Of a DNA stretch of 29,646 nucleotides, positions 1 through 8,495 are shown one piece after another. This DNA comes from Cyclobacteriaceae bacterium (GTDB taxonomy: Bacteria > Bacteroidota > Bacteroidia > Cytophagales > Cyclobacteriaceae): NCBI GenBank assembly GCA_025363495.1, contig JANYDR010000483.1, forward strand, positions 1-29,646, read 5' to 3'. The notes under the pieces are model-generated. The model worked only from the letters and a program-made list of their open reading frames with translations, was not told where the DNA came from and made no database searches. Positions within the stretch are counted from its first letter, which is position 1, and every line of letters starts with the position of its first letter. Position numbers and translations under genes: made by a program.

Positions 1-2808
1 TTCACCTTTGTTTGTCAGCTGGTGTTCTGGGGGGCTTTTAACCGACTCTTTAGTCTCCGCCAGGCAAAGAGGGTTATTGGAAGCGTGGACGTTGGAATGG
101 ACATTGCTCAGATTTTGGCTTTCTTCACTATCCCTGTTATGCTTAATTTCGGGGTGAAAGTGGAATCCCTTTTCACCATAGGACTTGTCAGCTTAGTAGT
201 ATACCTCGTTTTATTCATCATTCTTTCCAATCAATATCTTACCAAGGCCTCAACCCGTGCCGATATTCTAGATGAAAAAGAGAACAAGAAGCTTACTATC
301 ACCAAGTTTTTCAGCTACAAATACATATTTCTCCTTTCGGTCTTCATAGTCGTTTCTTTTTCCGCACTTCGTTTCATCGACTATTCGTTCTTTAACGTGA
401 CGAACGTTATGTTCAAGAGCGATGAGCTTCCTTATTTCCTGAGCTCATTTGAGGCCCTGATCGTAATTTTTGGATTCATGTTCGCAACTTTTGCGACAGA
501 TAAGATCCAGGAAGAATATGGATTGAGAGTTTCGCTTATCCTCAACCCTATTCTTCTTATGGCCTCTACTGTTATCGCCCTGGCCCTGGGATTCTTTTTT
601 GGTTCGACTAAAGAAGCGGGAGATTCGATCGCCTTCTTCTTTATCGCCGTGGCGATGAGCAAGCTTTTTATTAACTCTTTACGGGACGCTCTTGATACTC
701 CTGTATTCAAATTTTATTACGTCCCAATTGAAAAATCTATCAAGCTGGATGCTCAAACTAAAATGGAAGGCATTGTCACTGCTTTTGCGACAATTGTCGC
801 TGGGGGTATGATTGTACTCATTAACCAGTTTGCGATATTCGATTTGTTGTCCATCACACTGTTCACATTGCCATTGTTAGGAATCTGGTATTTCGTTATC
901 AACAAAATGTACGCCGGCTATAGGGATACACTTCAGGGTTCTTTGCAGCGCAACAGATCTTCTGTTGAAGGACATGTGGTGCGTGAGTTTACATTAAACT
1001 CGGTATTGGAAAAGGAAGTGAAAAGCTCTGCTGAAGAAAAGGTAATCTATGGACTTAAGCTCATGGAGAAATTGGAGCCAGCACTTTTCGAAACTTCCAT
1101 TACCAAACTCGCAGAAAGCGATCTGAGAAAAGTAAAGAAGTTTGCCCAGGAAAAGATGATTGAGCTGGGGCTCGATAGTCAGCAGGGCGATTCAGAAATG
1201 ATGGGACTTGCCAAACAGGCAGCCGGCGCTTCTGAAGACAGCGATCTCCTTTCTATTTCGGCTGACAAGTTGATGAAGTTAGGAAAATCGGTAAAGCAAT
1301 CAGACCGCCTGCTGGCAGCAAAACTTTTACGAAGACTCATTAGTCAACGTACTATATTTATATTGCTTGAGCTTTTGCGCGACTCCGATGCGAAGGTCCG
1401 TAACGAAGCAATTCTTACCGCAAGAAAAGTAAAGCGTTCTGAAACGTGGCCCGTGATGATAGACATGTTATCATCACCAATGTATAGCAATCAGGTTACT
1501 GCTGCATTGAAAGAATCCGGCACCGCCGTGCTTCAGGTTTTGGATTCAGCGTTTTATAAGTCTGGTCAAACCGATCAGGTGATGCTTAAGATTGTACAAA
1601 TCATTGGACACATTGGCGGTACGGAGGCGTGGCAGCTTTTGTGGAAAAAATCTGATTACCCGGATAAGCGAATTGTAAAGCAAATATTCTACTCGCTTCG
1701 ATATACAAACTACAGTGCAAAAGGCCGTGAGCGTAGACAGGTTATGGAATTGCTTGATACGGAGATCGGCAAAACACTTTGGAACCTCTGTGCTCAGGAA
1801 GAACTTCCAGAGGTAGAGCACTTTCTCATTCTGAAAGAGGCTCTGCGCGAAGAGCTGCGCGACAACTATGATCAGATTTCACTGTTGATGTCAATACTGT
1901 ATGATCCACAATCAGTACAGCTCGTGCGTGAAAACGTGGAGACTGGTACAGCCGATGGAATTGCCTATGCATTGGAGTTGATGGATTTGTTTGTGGATCA
2001 GGAGATGAAGCCCAAGCTATTCCCTCTCTTTGACGACATCGCTGTCAAAGATAAAATGAGCAAGCTTCAGACCTATTTCCCCCGTGAGGAATACAATCCT
2101 GTGCAGGTGGTGAACTACATTCTGAACAGAGACTTTAATCTTAATAACCGATGGACGAAAATGTGCGCGGTCTATTCATCAGCATTTATTCCTGAGTTTC
2201 GCGTTAGCCGTGGATTGATTGGTCAAATGTTTAATCCAGACAGACTATTGCAAGAGACCGCCGCGTGGGTGATCTATAATAAAGATAAAATTCAATACCA
2301 GATTGTTGCCGACAGGCTGCCCTTGCGCGATAAAAAGTTTCTGGATTCCGCCATCGAAAATAATCAGTTGCTTGATGGACTTGAAGATGGTTTTTTCCTG
2401 GGTATTGAAATGGTTATGTTCATCAAGGCGCTTCCTGCATTCAAAGGAATTCCCGGATCAATCCTCAGTGACCTTGCCGACAAGATTGTTCCTATTGACT
2501 TAAAGCCTCGCGAAAAAATTATATTCAATAATCCAGACGAAAACCGGCCTATCCTTATCACAGCTGTTGGCGAAGTCAAGCTCAGAGAAGATGCGACAGA
2601 AGTAGAAACAATGAAGAAGGGATCAGTGTTTGGTGACCTCTTTCAGGAAGGTCCTTCTATTAAGATTACTGAAGCTGAGGCGGTGCAACGTTCAGTGGTA
2701 TTCAGAATCAATTTGGCAGATTTCTATTTTGTCATGGCCAAGCATCACGAGTTGGTGCAGGGGCTTGTGAGAAATATTATGAATACTGCAAAGACGACAG
2801 AGGTATAA
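1..2808 (+). CDS. NTT/MFS-like membrane protein with HEAT-like repeats and C-terminal cyclic-nucleotide-binding-like domain (5' partial)
   Basis: The reading frame is open to the left edge, so the true start lies outside the window; the GTG at 22 is only an internal codon. About 935 residues are visible. The first ~315 hold roughly eight hydrophobic segments and a motif (FNRLFSLRQAKRVIG) like the one in nucleotide transporter (Npt/NTT) and related MFS proteins. A family member would have about four more segments upstream. A soluble alpha-helical region follows (about 330-800), with HEAT-like pieces such as ELLRDSDAKVRNEAI. The end (about 835-925) resembles a cyclic-nucleotide-binding fold (GEVKL, GSVFGDLF). 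Its phosphate-binding cassette is atypical: FGD replaces FGE and the usual Arg before the small residues is absent, so cNMP binding is doubtful. It lies 25 bp before the TIR-like gene, and co-transcription is likely. Substrate unknown. I am confident of the architecture but not of transport activity. Confidence 0.75.
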   Translation, partial: FTFVCQLVFWGAFNRLFSLRQAKRVIGSVDVGMDIAQILAFFTIPVMLNFGVKVESLFTIGLVSLVVYLVLFIILSNQYLTKASTRADILDEKENKKLTITKFFSYKYIFLLSVFIVVSFSALRFIDYSFFNVTNVMFKSDELPYFLSSFEALIVIFGFMFATFATDKIQEEYGLRVSLILNPILLMASTVIALALGFFFGSTKEAGDSIAFFFIAVAMSKLFINSLRDALDTPVFKFYYVPIEKSIKLDAQTKMEGIVTAFATIVAGGMIVLINQFAIFDLLSITLFTLPLLGIWYFVINKMYAGYRDTLQGSLQRNRSSVEGHVVREFTLNSVLEKEVKSSAEEKVIYGLKLMEKLEPALFETSITKLAESDLRKVKKFAQEKMIELGLDSQQGDSEMMGLAKQAAGASEDSDLLSISADKLMKLGKSVKQSDRLLAAKLLRRLISQRTIFILLELLRDSDAKVRNEAILTARKVKRSETWPVMIDMLSSPMYSNQVTAALKESGTAVLQVLDSAFYKSGQTDQVMLKIVQIIGHIGGTEAWQLLWKKSDYPDKRIVKQIFYSLRYTNYSAKGRERRQVMELLDTEIGKTLWNLCAQEELPEVEHFLILKEALREELRDNYDQISLLMSILYDPQSVQLVRENVETGTADGIAYALELMDLFVDQEMKPKLFPLFDDIAVKDKMSKLQTYFPREEYNPVQVVNYILNRDFNLNNRWTKMCAVYSSAFIPEFRVSRGLIGQMFNPDRLLQETAAWVIYNKDKIQYQIVADRLPLRDKKFLDSAIENNQLLDGLEDGFFLGIEMVMFIKALPAFKGIPGSILSDLADKIVPIDLKPREKIIFNNPDENRPILITAVGEVKLREDATEVETMKKGSVFGDLFQEGPSIKITEAEAVQRSVVFRINLADFYFVMAKHHELVQGLVRNIMNTAKTTEV

Positions 2809-2833
2809 TTATTAAAATAATAAATTCAGAACC

Positions 2834-4261
2834 ATGGCTTACGACATTGATGTACTCATCACTTTTGCCGAAAAAGACAATGAGACCGGAAAGAAAAATG
2901 AAATCGGGTGGATCTCGCAGTTCAAAAAATTTCTTGATCTCATGCTCTTTCAGGTATTGGGCGAAAAAACAAACATTGTCGTAAAGTCAGAGTACGATGA
3001 CTTTACCGCATCAAGTTTGGATAATGCTGCTGTTCTCGTAACTATTCTCTCAAAAGAGTTTGCACAATCAGGCAGGTGCCTTGATACCGTTGAATCTTAC
3101 TACAAGGCAACCGGTGGATCAAAGATTGGTCGTGTATTTAAAGTTCTAAAGTCACCTCTTACCCTTCAGGAGCAACCTCCACGCCTTCGCGACTTATTGA
3201 CCTATGACATGTTTCAATTGGACAATGAAACCGGTCAGATGAGAGAATACACTGACTTCTTCAGTCAGGAAGCAGAGAAACAGTACTGGATGAAGATGGT
3301 GGATCTTGTATATGATATACATGAGACCCTCATTATACTTAAAGGACAAGCCAAAACAGAAGTAAAAAATATTTTTAAACGCAGAACAATCTTCCTGGCC
3401 GAAACAGGACATGATCTTTCAATACAACGCAATATCATTCGAAGAGAGTTACAGCGTCACGGGTATGTAATCTTACCGAGTCAACTTCTCCCCAATCGTG
3501 CAGAAGAAATGGAACGCATCGTCCGCAAAGACCTTGAAGAAGCAAGTCTGTCGATTCATCTTATTGGAAGTGCTTATGGTGAAATCCCGGAAGGATCAGA
3601 CAGGTCCTCTGTTGATATTCAAAATAAGCTTGCCGCTGAACACACCGTCATCAAGCGTTCAAGAAAAGAAGAATTCTCTCGACTTATCTGGATAGCGCCG
3701 AATCTCCGGAATGCCAGCGATAAACAGAAGACATTCATTGATTCTCTTCGCAGAGACATTGAAGCTCAGGAAGGTGCCGAGATTCTTCAAAATCCCCTGG
3801 AAGATTTTAAGAATATCATGCGTGAAGAATTACTGTCAGCACAAAACAAAACAGTAGAGCAGTTTACTTCTGGAAAAACCATTTATCTGGTCCACGACAA
3901 GGTAGATCATCAGCAGGTATTACCATTGGTTGATGTTATTCAAAAATCCGGTTTCAGCGTTGTATTCCCGGCCTTTGAAGGTGACTTGATGGAAGTAAGA
4001 AAGAAGCATATTGAAAACCTGCGCAATTTTGACGCAGCCATTATTTACAAAGGAAAAGTTAATGATCAGTGGGTACGGATGAAGGTACTTGATCTTTTAA
4101 AAGCCCCGGGGTTCGGTCGCAACAAACCTATTCGCGGCAAAGCGATTGTCAGCGAGGCAAGCCTTGACAATTACAAAAATCAAAACGTCACCCTTATCAG
4201 TGGCGATAGCAATAAATCGGCGGAGTCATTGAAAATGTTTTTACAAGAATTTAAACCCTAA
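2834..4261 (+). CDS. Protein with three TIR/DUF4062-like domains
   Basis: This is a 475-residue protein with no signal peptide or membrane segment, so it is probably cytoplasmic. Three Rossmann-like units can be read. Residues 1-170 begin DIDVLITFAEKD, a TIR-like first strand, followed by AAVLVTILSKEF and CLDTVESYY. Residues 183-335 (TIFLAETGHDLSIQRNIIRR, then SIHLIGSAYGEIP) resemble DUF4062/TIR-like domains. Residues 347-475 (KTIYLVHDKVDHQQ, DAAIIYKG) form another TIR-like strand-helix pattern. TIR domains in bacteria often cleave NAD+ or act as assembly modules. The usual Cys-x2-Glu signature is not conserved: Cys82 is followed by Glu87 rather than Glu85, so catalysis is uncertain. The gene sits 25 bp after the NTT-CNB gene and 5 bp before the STAND gene, which suggests that the protein works with the STAND switch. 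A purely scaffolding role is possible. Confidence 0.72.
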   Translation: MAYDIDVLITFAEKDNETGKKNEIGWISQFKKFLDLMLFQVLGEKTNIVVKSEYDDFTASSLDNAAVLVTILSKEFAQSGRCLDTVESYYKATGGSKIGRVFKVLKSPLTLQEQPPRLRDLLTYDMFQLDNETGQMREYTDFFSQEAEKQYWMKMVDLVYDIHETLIILKGQAKTEVKNIFKRRTIFLAETGHDLSIQRNIIRRELQRHGYVILPSQLLPNRAEEMERIVRKDLEEASLSIHLIGSAYGEIPEGSDRSSVDIQNKLAAEHTVIKRSRKEEFSRLIWIAPNLRNASDKQKTFIDSLRRDIEAQEGAEILQNPLEDFKNIMREELLSAQNKTVEQFTSGKTIYLVHDKVDHQQVLPLVDVIQKSGFSVVFPAFEGDLMEVRKKHIENLRNFDAAIIYKGKVNDQWVRMKVLDLLKAPGFGRNKPIRGKAIVSEASLDNYKNQNVTLISGDSNKSAESLKMFLQEFKP

Positions 4262-4266
4262 CGTGT

Positions 4267-7200
4267 ATGAGTCAATCAGGAGACCAACTACCGGGCACAC
4301 CTTCACAGGTCAGTACACTCAATCCGTTCCCCGGATTGCGTCCCTTCAAAATTGAAGAGAGTCATCTTTTCTTTGGTCGTGAAGGACAAAGTGATGAAGT
4401 GCTCCTTAAGCTTTCGAAGAGCAGGTTTGTAGGTGTCATCGGTCCGTCAGGAAGTGGTAAGTCATCGTTCATTTATTGCGGTGTGCTGCCAATTCTATAT
4501 GGTGGATTTCTAACAGATGCCAGCCCCAACTGGGAAGTGATCGTTACACGACCGGGTGCAAATCCGATCGATAACATGGCTGAATCCCTGCTGGGTTCTG
4601 CCAAGGAATACAATGTCGCCGACCCGGAAGACAAGAAAATAAAACGAACTATCGTTTCTACATTGTTGCGAAGCAGTTCGCTCGGGTTGGTTGAAGCCAT
4701 CCAGCAATCACGTCGTTCATCTGATACAAATTATCTGATTCTGGTTGATCAGTTCGAAGAGTTGTTCCGTTTTAAAGACAGCACTGATCCCAACTCTATT
4801 AATGAAACATTGAGCTTCGTCAACTTATTGATGGAAGCGGTGAATTACGAAGACTCCCCTATTTACGTAGCCATCACCATGCGCTCTGATTTTATCGGAG
4901 ACTGCGCCCAATTCCCTGAGCTAACAAGAAAAATAAACGATAGTCACTACCTCATTCCGCAAATGACCCGCGATCAAAAACGCAGGGCCATTGATGGACC
5001 GGTAGCGGTAGGTGGTGCAAACATAGCTCCACGATTAACACAACAACTCCTCAATGACCTTGGTGATAACCCTGATCAATTGCCAATTCTTCAGCACGCA
5101 CTTATGCGTACGTGGAGTTATTGGACGCGCTTCAGGGATTATGAAGGAGAACTACTGGATTTAAAACATTATGAAGCGATTGGTACAATGCGTGAAGCAT
5201 TGTCCATGCACGCAAATGAAGCGTTTGATGAGTTGGACGAGGAGCAACAGCGCATTTGCGAAATTATGTTTAAGGCCATCACAGAAAAACGTGGTGAGAA
5301 CTTTGGCATTCGCAGACCTACGCGACTAAATGAAATTGCCGCCATTGCCGATGTATCGGAAAATGATGTTGCAGCTGTTATTGAAAAATTCCGTGAACCA
5401 GGACGCTCACTTGTAACGCCGGCCTACGGTGTAGTGCTGGGTTCCAAGTCGATGATCGATATATCTCACGAAAGTTTGATGCGTATATGGGTACGACTGA
5501 AGAACTGGGTGGATGATGAAGCGGATGCTGTGCAAATGTATCTGCGTCTTGCAGAAGCAGCCACCCAATACCAGGTCGGCAAAGCTGGTCTTTGGAGACC
5601 ACCTGATTTACAACTTGCCTTGAACTGGCAGGCAAAGCACCGCCCGACACTCGTGTGGGGTCAGCGCTATAATCCTGCGTTTGAACGTACGATGATCTTC
5701 CTCGAGTACTCCAAAAAAGAATGGGAGACCGAGCAAAGGATCAAAGAGCTCGAACAGAAACAACGATTACAACGGGCAAGAACGATAGCAACCGTATTTG
5801 GTATACTCACTATATTCGCTTTGATCGCATTGGTGTATGCATTCTTTCAACAAACTGCTGCCAATAAAGCGCGAATTCAGGCTGAGCAGAATCTCGTTTT
5901 GGCGGATCAGGCAAGAAAGGAAGCTGATGCCAATGCAGTTCGGGCTAACCAACAGGCCGAAATCGCCAAACAGGAAGCAGAAAAGGCAAGAATAGCAAAT
6001 GAAGCTGCACAGGTTGCGCGTGCAGATGCTGAAGAAAAACGTAAGCAGGCGGAAATCGCCCAGGCACGTGCAGAGGTAGCCGAAGCTGATGCAAAGCGAA
6101 GCGCCGCACTGGCCATTCAGCGTGAAAAAGAAGCGAATATTGCCAAAGAGGCTGCGCAAAAAGCAGAAGCCGCTTCCAACAGAGCTCGATATATCGCTCA
6201 GGCAAAGGCAATGTCGGTCAAATCCAAGGAGTATGAAAAAGATCCTTCACTTGAAGGTCTCTTAGCACAACAAGCTCATAAGTTTAATGATAAGTACAAG
6301 GGTAATCCATACGACAATGACATCTATAATGGTTTATACAAAGCCCTTGATGTTTATAATGATCCACTGACCCAAAATCTGGCAGGTCATGATAAAGGAG
6401 CTGCCCGTGCGCTGGTTACCAGAGTGCAATCAAAGGAGATTTACTCCGGGGGTAGCGATGGAAGAATATTACGCTGGACAAAACAGGCAGGTTTCTGGAA
6501 ACCAGATTCAATTATGGGTGCACGAAATACATATCAGGTATATGCTCTTGACCTGAGCCCCGATGGAAACACTCTCGTTGCAGGAGGCGCAACCACCGGA
6601 GATTTGACTCAGAACTACATTGAAGTGTATGATTTGAAGAGCCCCGGAAGTGCACCTAAAAAAGTAATGGGCTTCTCCGGAGTGGAGACAATGATTTATT
6701 CTTTGAAAGAAAACGGTGCGTATGTTCGTGATCAGGCCGGAATGAGTATCAAGTTTACTGATTTCAATACGGTTAAAGAGATCATTAAACCAAAGGAAAA
6801 AATCCATACCATCGCAATGAGTAACGATGGCAGAAGGCTTGCCGGCGCCGGAGCTTCCGGAGCATTATACATTTGGGATATCGGCAATAACTATGCTGAA
6901 AAGGTCGCGTATAAAAATCCATCGGACATTACGGCCATCGCCTTTGCACCGGATAACCGGAGAATAATAATTGGAGACGAAGATGGGCAGGTAAGAATCA
7001 TTTTCGAAGACTCAAATCTTCCTCCGCGTGTTCTCACGGGTCACGAGGCCCATATTGAACAAATTGTTTTCAATAATGCGGGTACTTTCTTCGCCACTAC
7101 CAGTCGGGACCACTCTGTCCGCATGTGGAACTTTAAAACGCTGGATCAGCCTATTGTAATGAATGACAGAGGCCAGAATTTCTGGGTATGGACCGCCACG

Positions 7201-7419
7201 TTTACACCGGATGACGAACAACTTATGATCGGAGTGCATAGCACTGAGTCAAAATCAAAGGAAACAATACACGTGTGGCCAACGAAAATTGAAACGATGG
7301 CCAATTCCCTTTGCGGTTATGTTGGTCGCAATATGACCAAAGATGAATGGAACCAGGAAGTTGGGCCAGACCTTGACTACGAACAAACATGTGAAAACTA
7401 TCCAAAAAATAATAAGTGA
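4267..7419 (+). CDS. Membrane-anchored STAND NTPase (nSTAND1-like) with coiled coil and WD40 repeats
   Basis: This is a 1050-residue protein. NPFPGLRPF at 19-27 and FFGRE at 35-39 are the usual entry to nSTAND1 NTPase domains. Walker A is GPSGSGKSS (59-67) and Walker B is YLILVDQFEELF (156-167). A sensor-like MRSDFIGDC follows at 205-213, and DISHESLMRIW (398-408) matches the conserved end of the module. One clear hydrophobic segment lies at about 516-536. After it come ~110 residues of Ala/Glu/Lys/Gln-rich coiled coil (about 538-650) and then WD40-like blades (about 700-1010; HDKGAARALV, GGSDGRILRW, TSRDHSVRMW). STAND proteins are ATP-driven switches that oligomerise on sensing a signal. With a single membrane segment and a cytoplasmic NTPase, the WD40 part would face the periplasm; this topology is inferred. 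It starts 5 bp after the TIR-like gene, and its TGA is 5 bp before the barrel gene. Confidence 0.85.
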   Translation: MSQSGDQLPGTPSQVSTLNPFPGLRPFKIEESHLFFGREGQSDEVLLKLSKSRFVGVIGPSGSGKSSFIYCGVLPILYGGFLTDASPNWEVIVTRPGANPIDNMAESLLGSAKEYNVADPEDKKIKRTIVSTLLRSSSLGLVEAIQQSRRSSDTNYLILVDQFEELFRFKDSTDPNSINETLSFVNLLMEAVNYEDSPIYVAITMRSDFIGDCAQFPELTRKINDSHYLIPQMTRDQKRRAIDGPVAVGGANIAPRLTQQLLNDLGDNPDQLPILQHALMRTWSYWTRFRDYEGELLDLKHYEAIGTMREALSMHANEAFDELDEEQQRICEIMFKAITEKRGENFGIRRPTRLNEIAAIADVSENDVAAVIEKFREPGRSLVTPAYGVVLGSKSMIDISHESLMRIWVRLKNWVDDEADAVQMYLRLAEAATQYQVGKAGLWRPPDLQLALNWQAKHRPTLVWGQRYNPAFERTMIFLEYSKKEWETEQRIKELEQKQRLQRARTIATVFGILTIFALIALVYAFFQQTAANKARIQAEQNLVLADQARKEADANAVRANQQAEIAKQEAEKARIANEAAQVARADAEEKRKQAEIAQARAEVAEADAKRSAALAIQREKEANIAKEAAQKAEAASNRARYIAQAKAMSVKSKEYEKDPSLEGLLAQQAHKFNDKYKGNPYDNDIYNGLYKALDVYNDPLTQNLAGHDKGAARALVTRVQSKEIYSGGSDGRILRWTKQAGFWKPDSIMGARNTYQVYALDLSPDGNTLVAGGATTGDLTQNYIEVYDLKSPGSAPKKVMGFSGVETMIYSLKENGAYVRDQAGMSIKFTDFNTVKEIIKPKEKIHTIAMSNDGRRLAGAGASGALYIWDIGNNYAEKVAYKNPSDITAIAFAPDNRRIIIGDEDGQVRIIFEDSNLPPRVLTGHEAHIEQIVFNNAGTFFATTSRDHSVRMWNFKTLDQPIVMNDRGQNFWVWTATFTPDDEQLMIGVHSTESKSKETIHVWPTKIETMANSLCGYVGRNMTKDEWNQEVGPDLDYEQTCENYPKNNK

Positions 7420-7424
7420 TAACT

Positions 7425-8489
7425 ATGAAGCGACTTTATTTTTTGATCCTTGTTTCTGGTGTTACGATCACTACTTCCTTTTCTCAGACCACCAACTGTA
7501 CTCAGGTGCTCAGGTTGGCGAGAACACAATACGAACAAGGAAGGCTGCATGAAATGCCGGCATTAATGGAAGGCTGCCTTGCAGCTTCGTCAGGCAAGGG
7601 GTTCACTACCGCAGAGAAAACGGAGGCATATCGCCTCCTTACTCTCGCCTATATCTATCTCGAGGAACCAGAAAAGGCCGACGAATCAATGCTGGCTCTT
7701 CTTAAGACAGACCATTTTTTTCAAATCAATCAATCTCTTGATCCGGCAGAGTTTATTGCGTTGTATAATAAATTCAGACACGACCCTATCTTCTGGGGGG
7801 CGTTAAAAATTGGTTTCGGCGCAACACAACCGCTTGTTTCAAACTACTATAATATTGGAAGCCAGGCAGGAGGCAAAGGTACTTACGGACTTAAACCATC
7901 AATTCAATTTTTCCTTTCATTCGAAAAGGATATCGTTAAGAAAATTTCGCTGGCCCCCGAGATAGGATACGTAACCCGAAACTATTCTTATAATAATCCA
8001 AACCTGGCGGTTGCCGATGAAGATCCCAAAAAGAGTATAAGCAGTCAGAATTTTTTAATTAATCAGAGCTGGGTTGATTTAAATGTAATCGCCCACTACA
8101 AATTTAAAGATACCCAGCAATTTAAAACATATCTGGGTTTGGGACCGGGCGTAAGCTACCTGCTTAGCTCAAGTAATCAGGCAGGCACAGTATTGGGAAA
8201 TGGATTCACAGTAACAGGAAGTAGCATTGATGATTCTAAATCATACAATAAGCTTTGTTATTCCGTGATAGCCGTAGCCGGACTTAAATATAAGTTCGGT
8301 GACCTTTACGTCATGGGGGAAGTTCGCTATCAATATGGACTGGTCAATGTTGTTGACAAATCAAACCGAACTAATCAGGAAGTTGCCTTTGACTATCAGG
8401 GGCAGTACAACGATTATAAGATGAATAATATTAGTGTCGCTATCGGAGTAGCCTATCCTTACTTCAAACCGAAAAAACTTATTAAGTAA
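7425..8489 (+). CDS. Outer-membrane beta-barrel protein with N-terminal helical (TPR-like) periplasmic domain
   Basis: I start it at ATG 7425, because the longer GTG start at 7416 would overlap the STAND stop and put residues before a clean signal peptide. The result is 354 residues. Residues 1-21 form a signal peptide (hydrophobic LYFLILVSGVTI, cleavage after SFSQ). Residues ~25-120 are helical and TPR-like (RLARTQYEQGRLHEM, AYRLLTLAYIYLEEPEKADE), with two Cys (25 and 51) that could pair. From ~125 to the end, alternating aromatic/polar strands (KISLAPEIGYVTRNYSY, LYVMGEVRYQYGLV) look like an OMP_b-brl/PorT-type barrel of about eight strands. It does not show the usual PorP/SprF N-terminal pattern, so I do not call it an adhesin-partner SprF. 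It is translated in tight series with the STAND and lipoprotein genes, which suggests an outer-membrane part of the same system. Confidence 0.75.
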   Translation: MKRLYFLILVSGVTITTSFSQTTNCTQVLRLARTQYEQGRLHEMPALMEGCLAASSGKGFTTAEKTEAYRLLTLAYIYLEEPEKADESMLALLKTDHFFQINQSLDPAEFIALYNKFRHDPIFWGALKIGFGATQPLVSNYYNIGSQAGGKGTYGLKPSIQFFLSFEKDIVKKISLAPEIGYVTRNYSYNNPNLAVADEDPKKSISSQNFLINQSWVDLNVIAHYKFKDTQQFKTYLGLGPGVSYLLSSSNQAGTVLGNGFTVTGSSIDDSKSYNKLCYSVIAVAGLKYKFGDLYVMGEVRYQYGLVNVVDKSNRTNQEVAFDYQGQYNDYKMNNISVAIGVAYPYFKPKKLIK

Positions 8490-8495
8490 GATAAG

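Noticed and set aside
22..24. GTG as start of the first gene
   Set aside because: The frame is open to base 1 and a membrane protein of this type needs more upstream segments; it is an internal Val codon.
7425..8489. PorP/SprF partner of the adhesin
   Set aside because: The helical N-terminus and barrel do not show the SprF pattern, and type A sorting domains do not usually need one.
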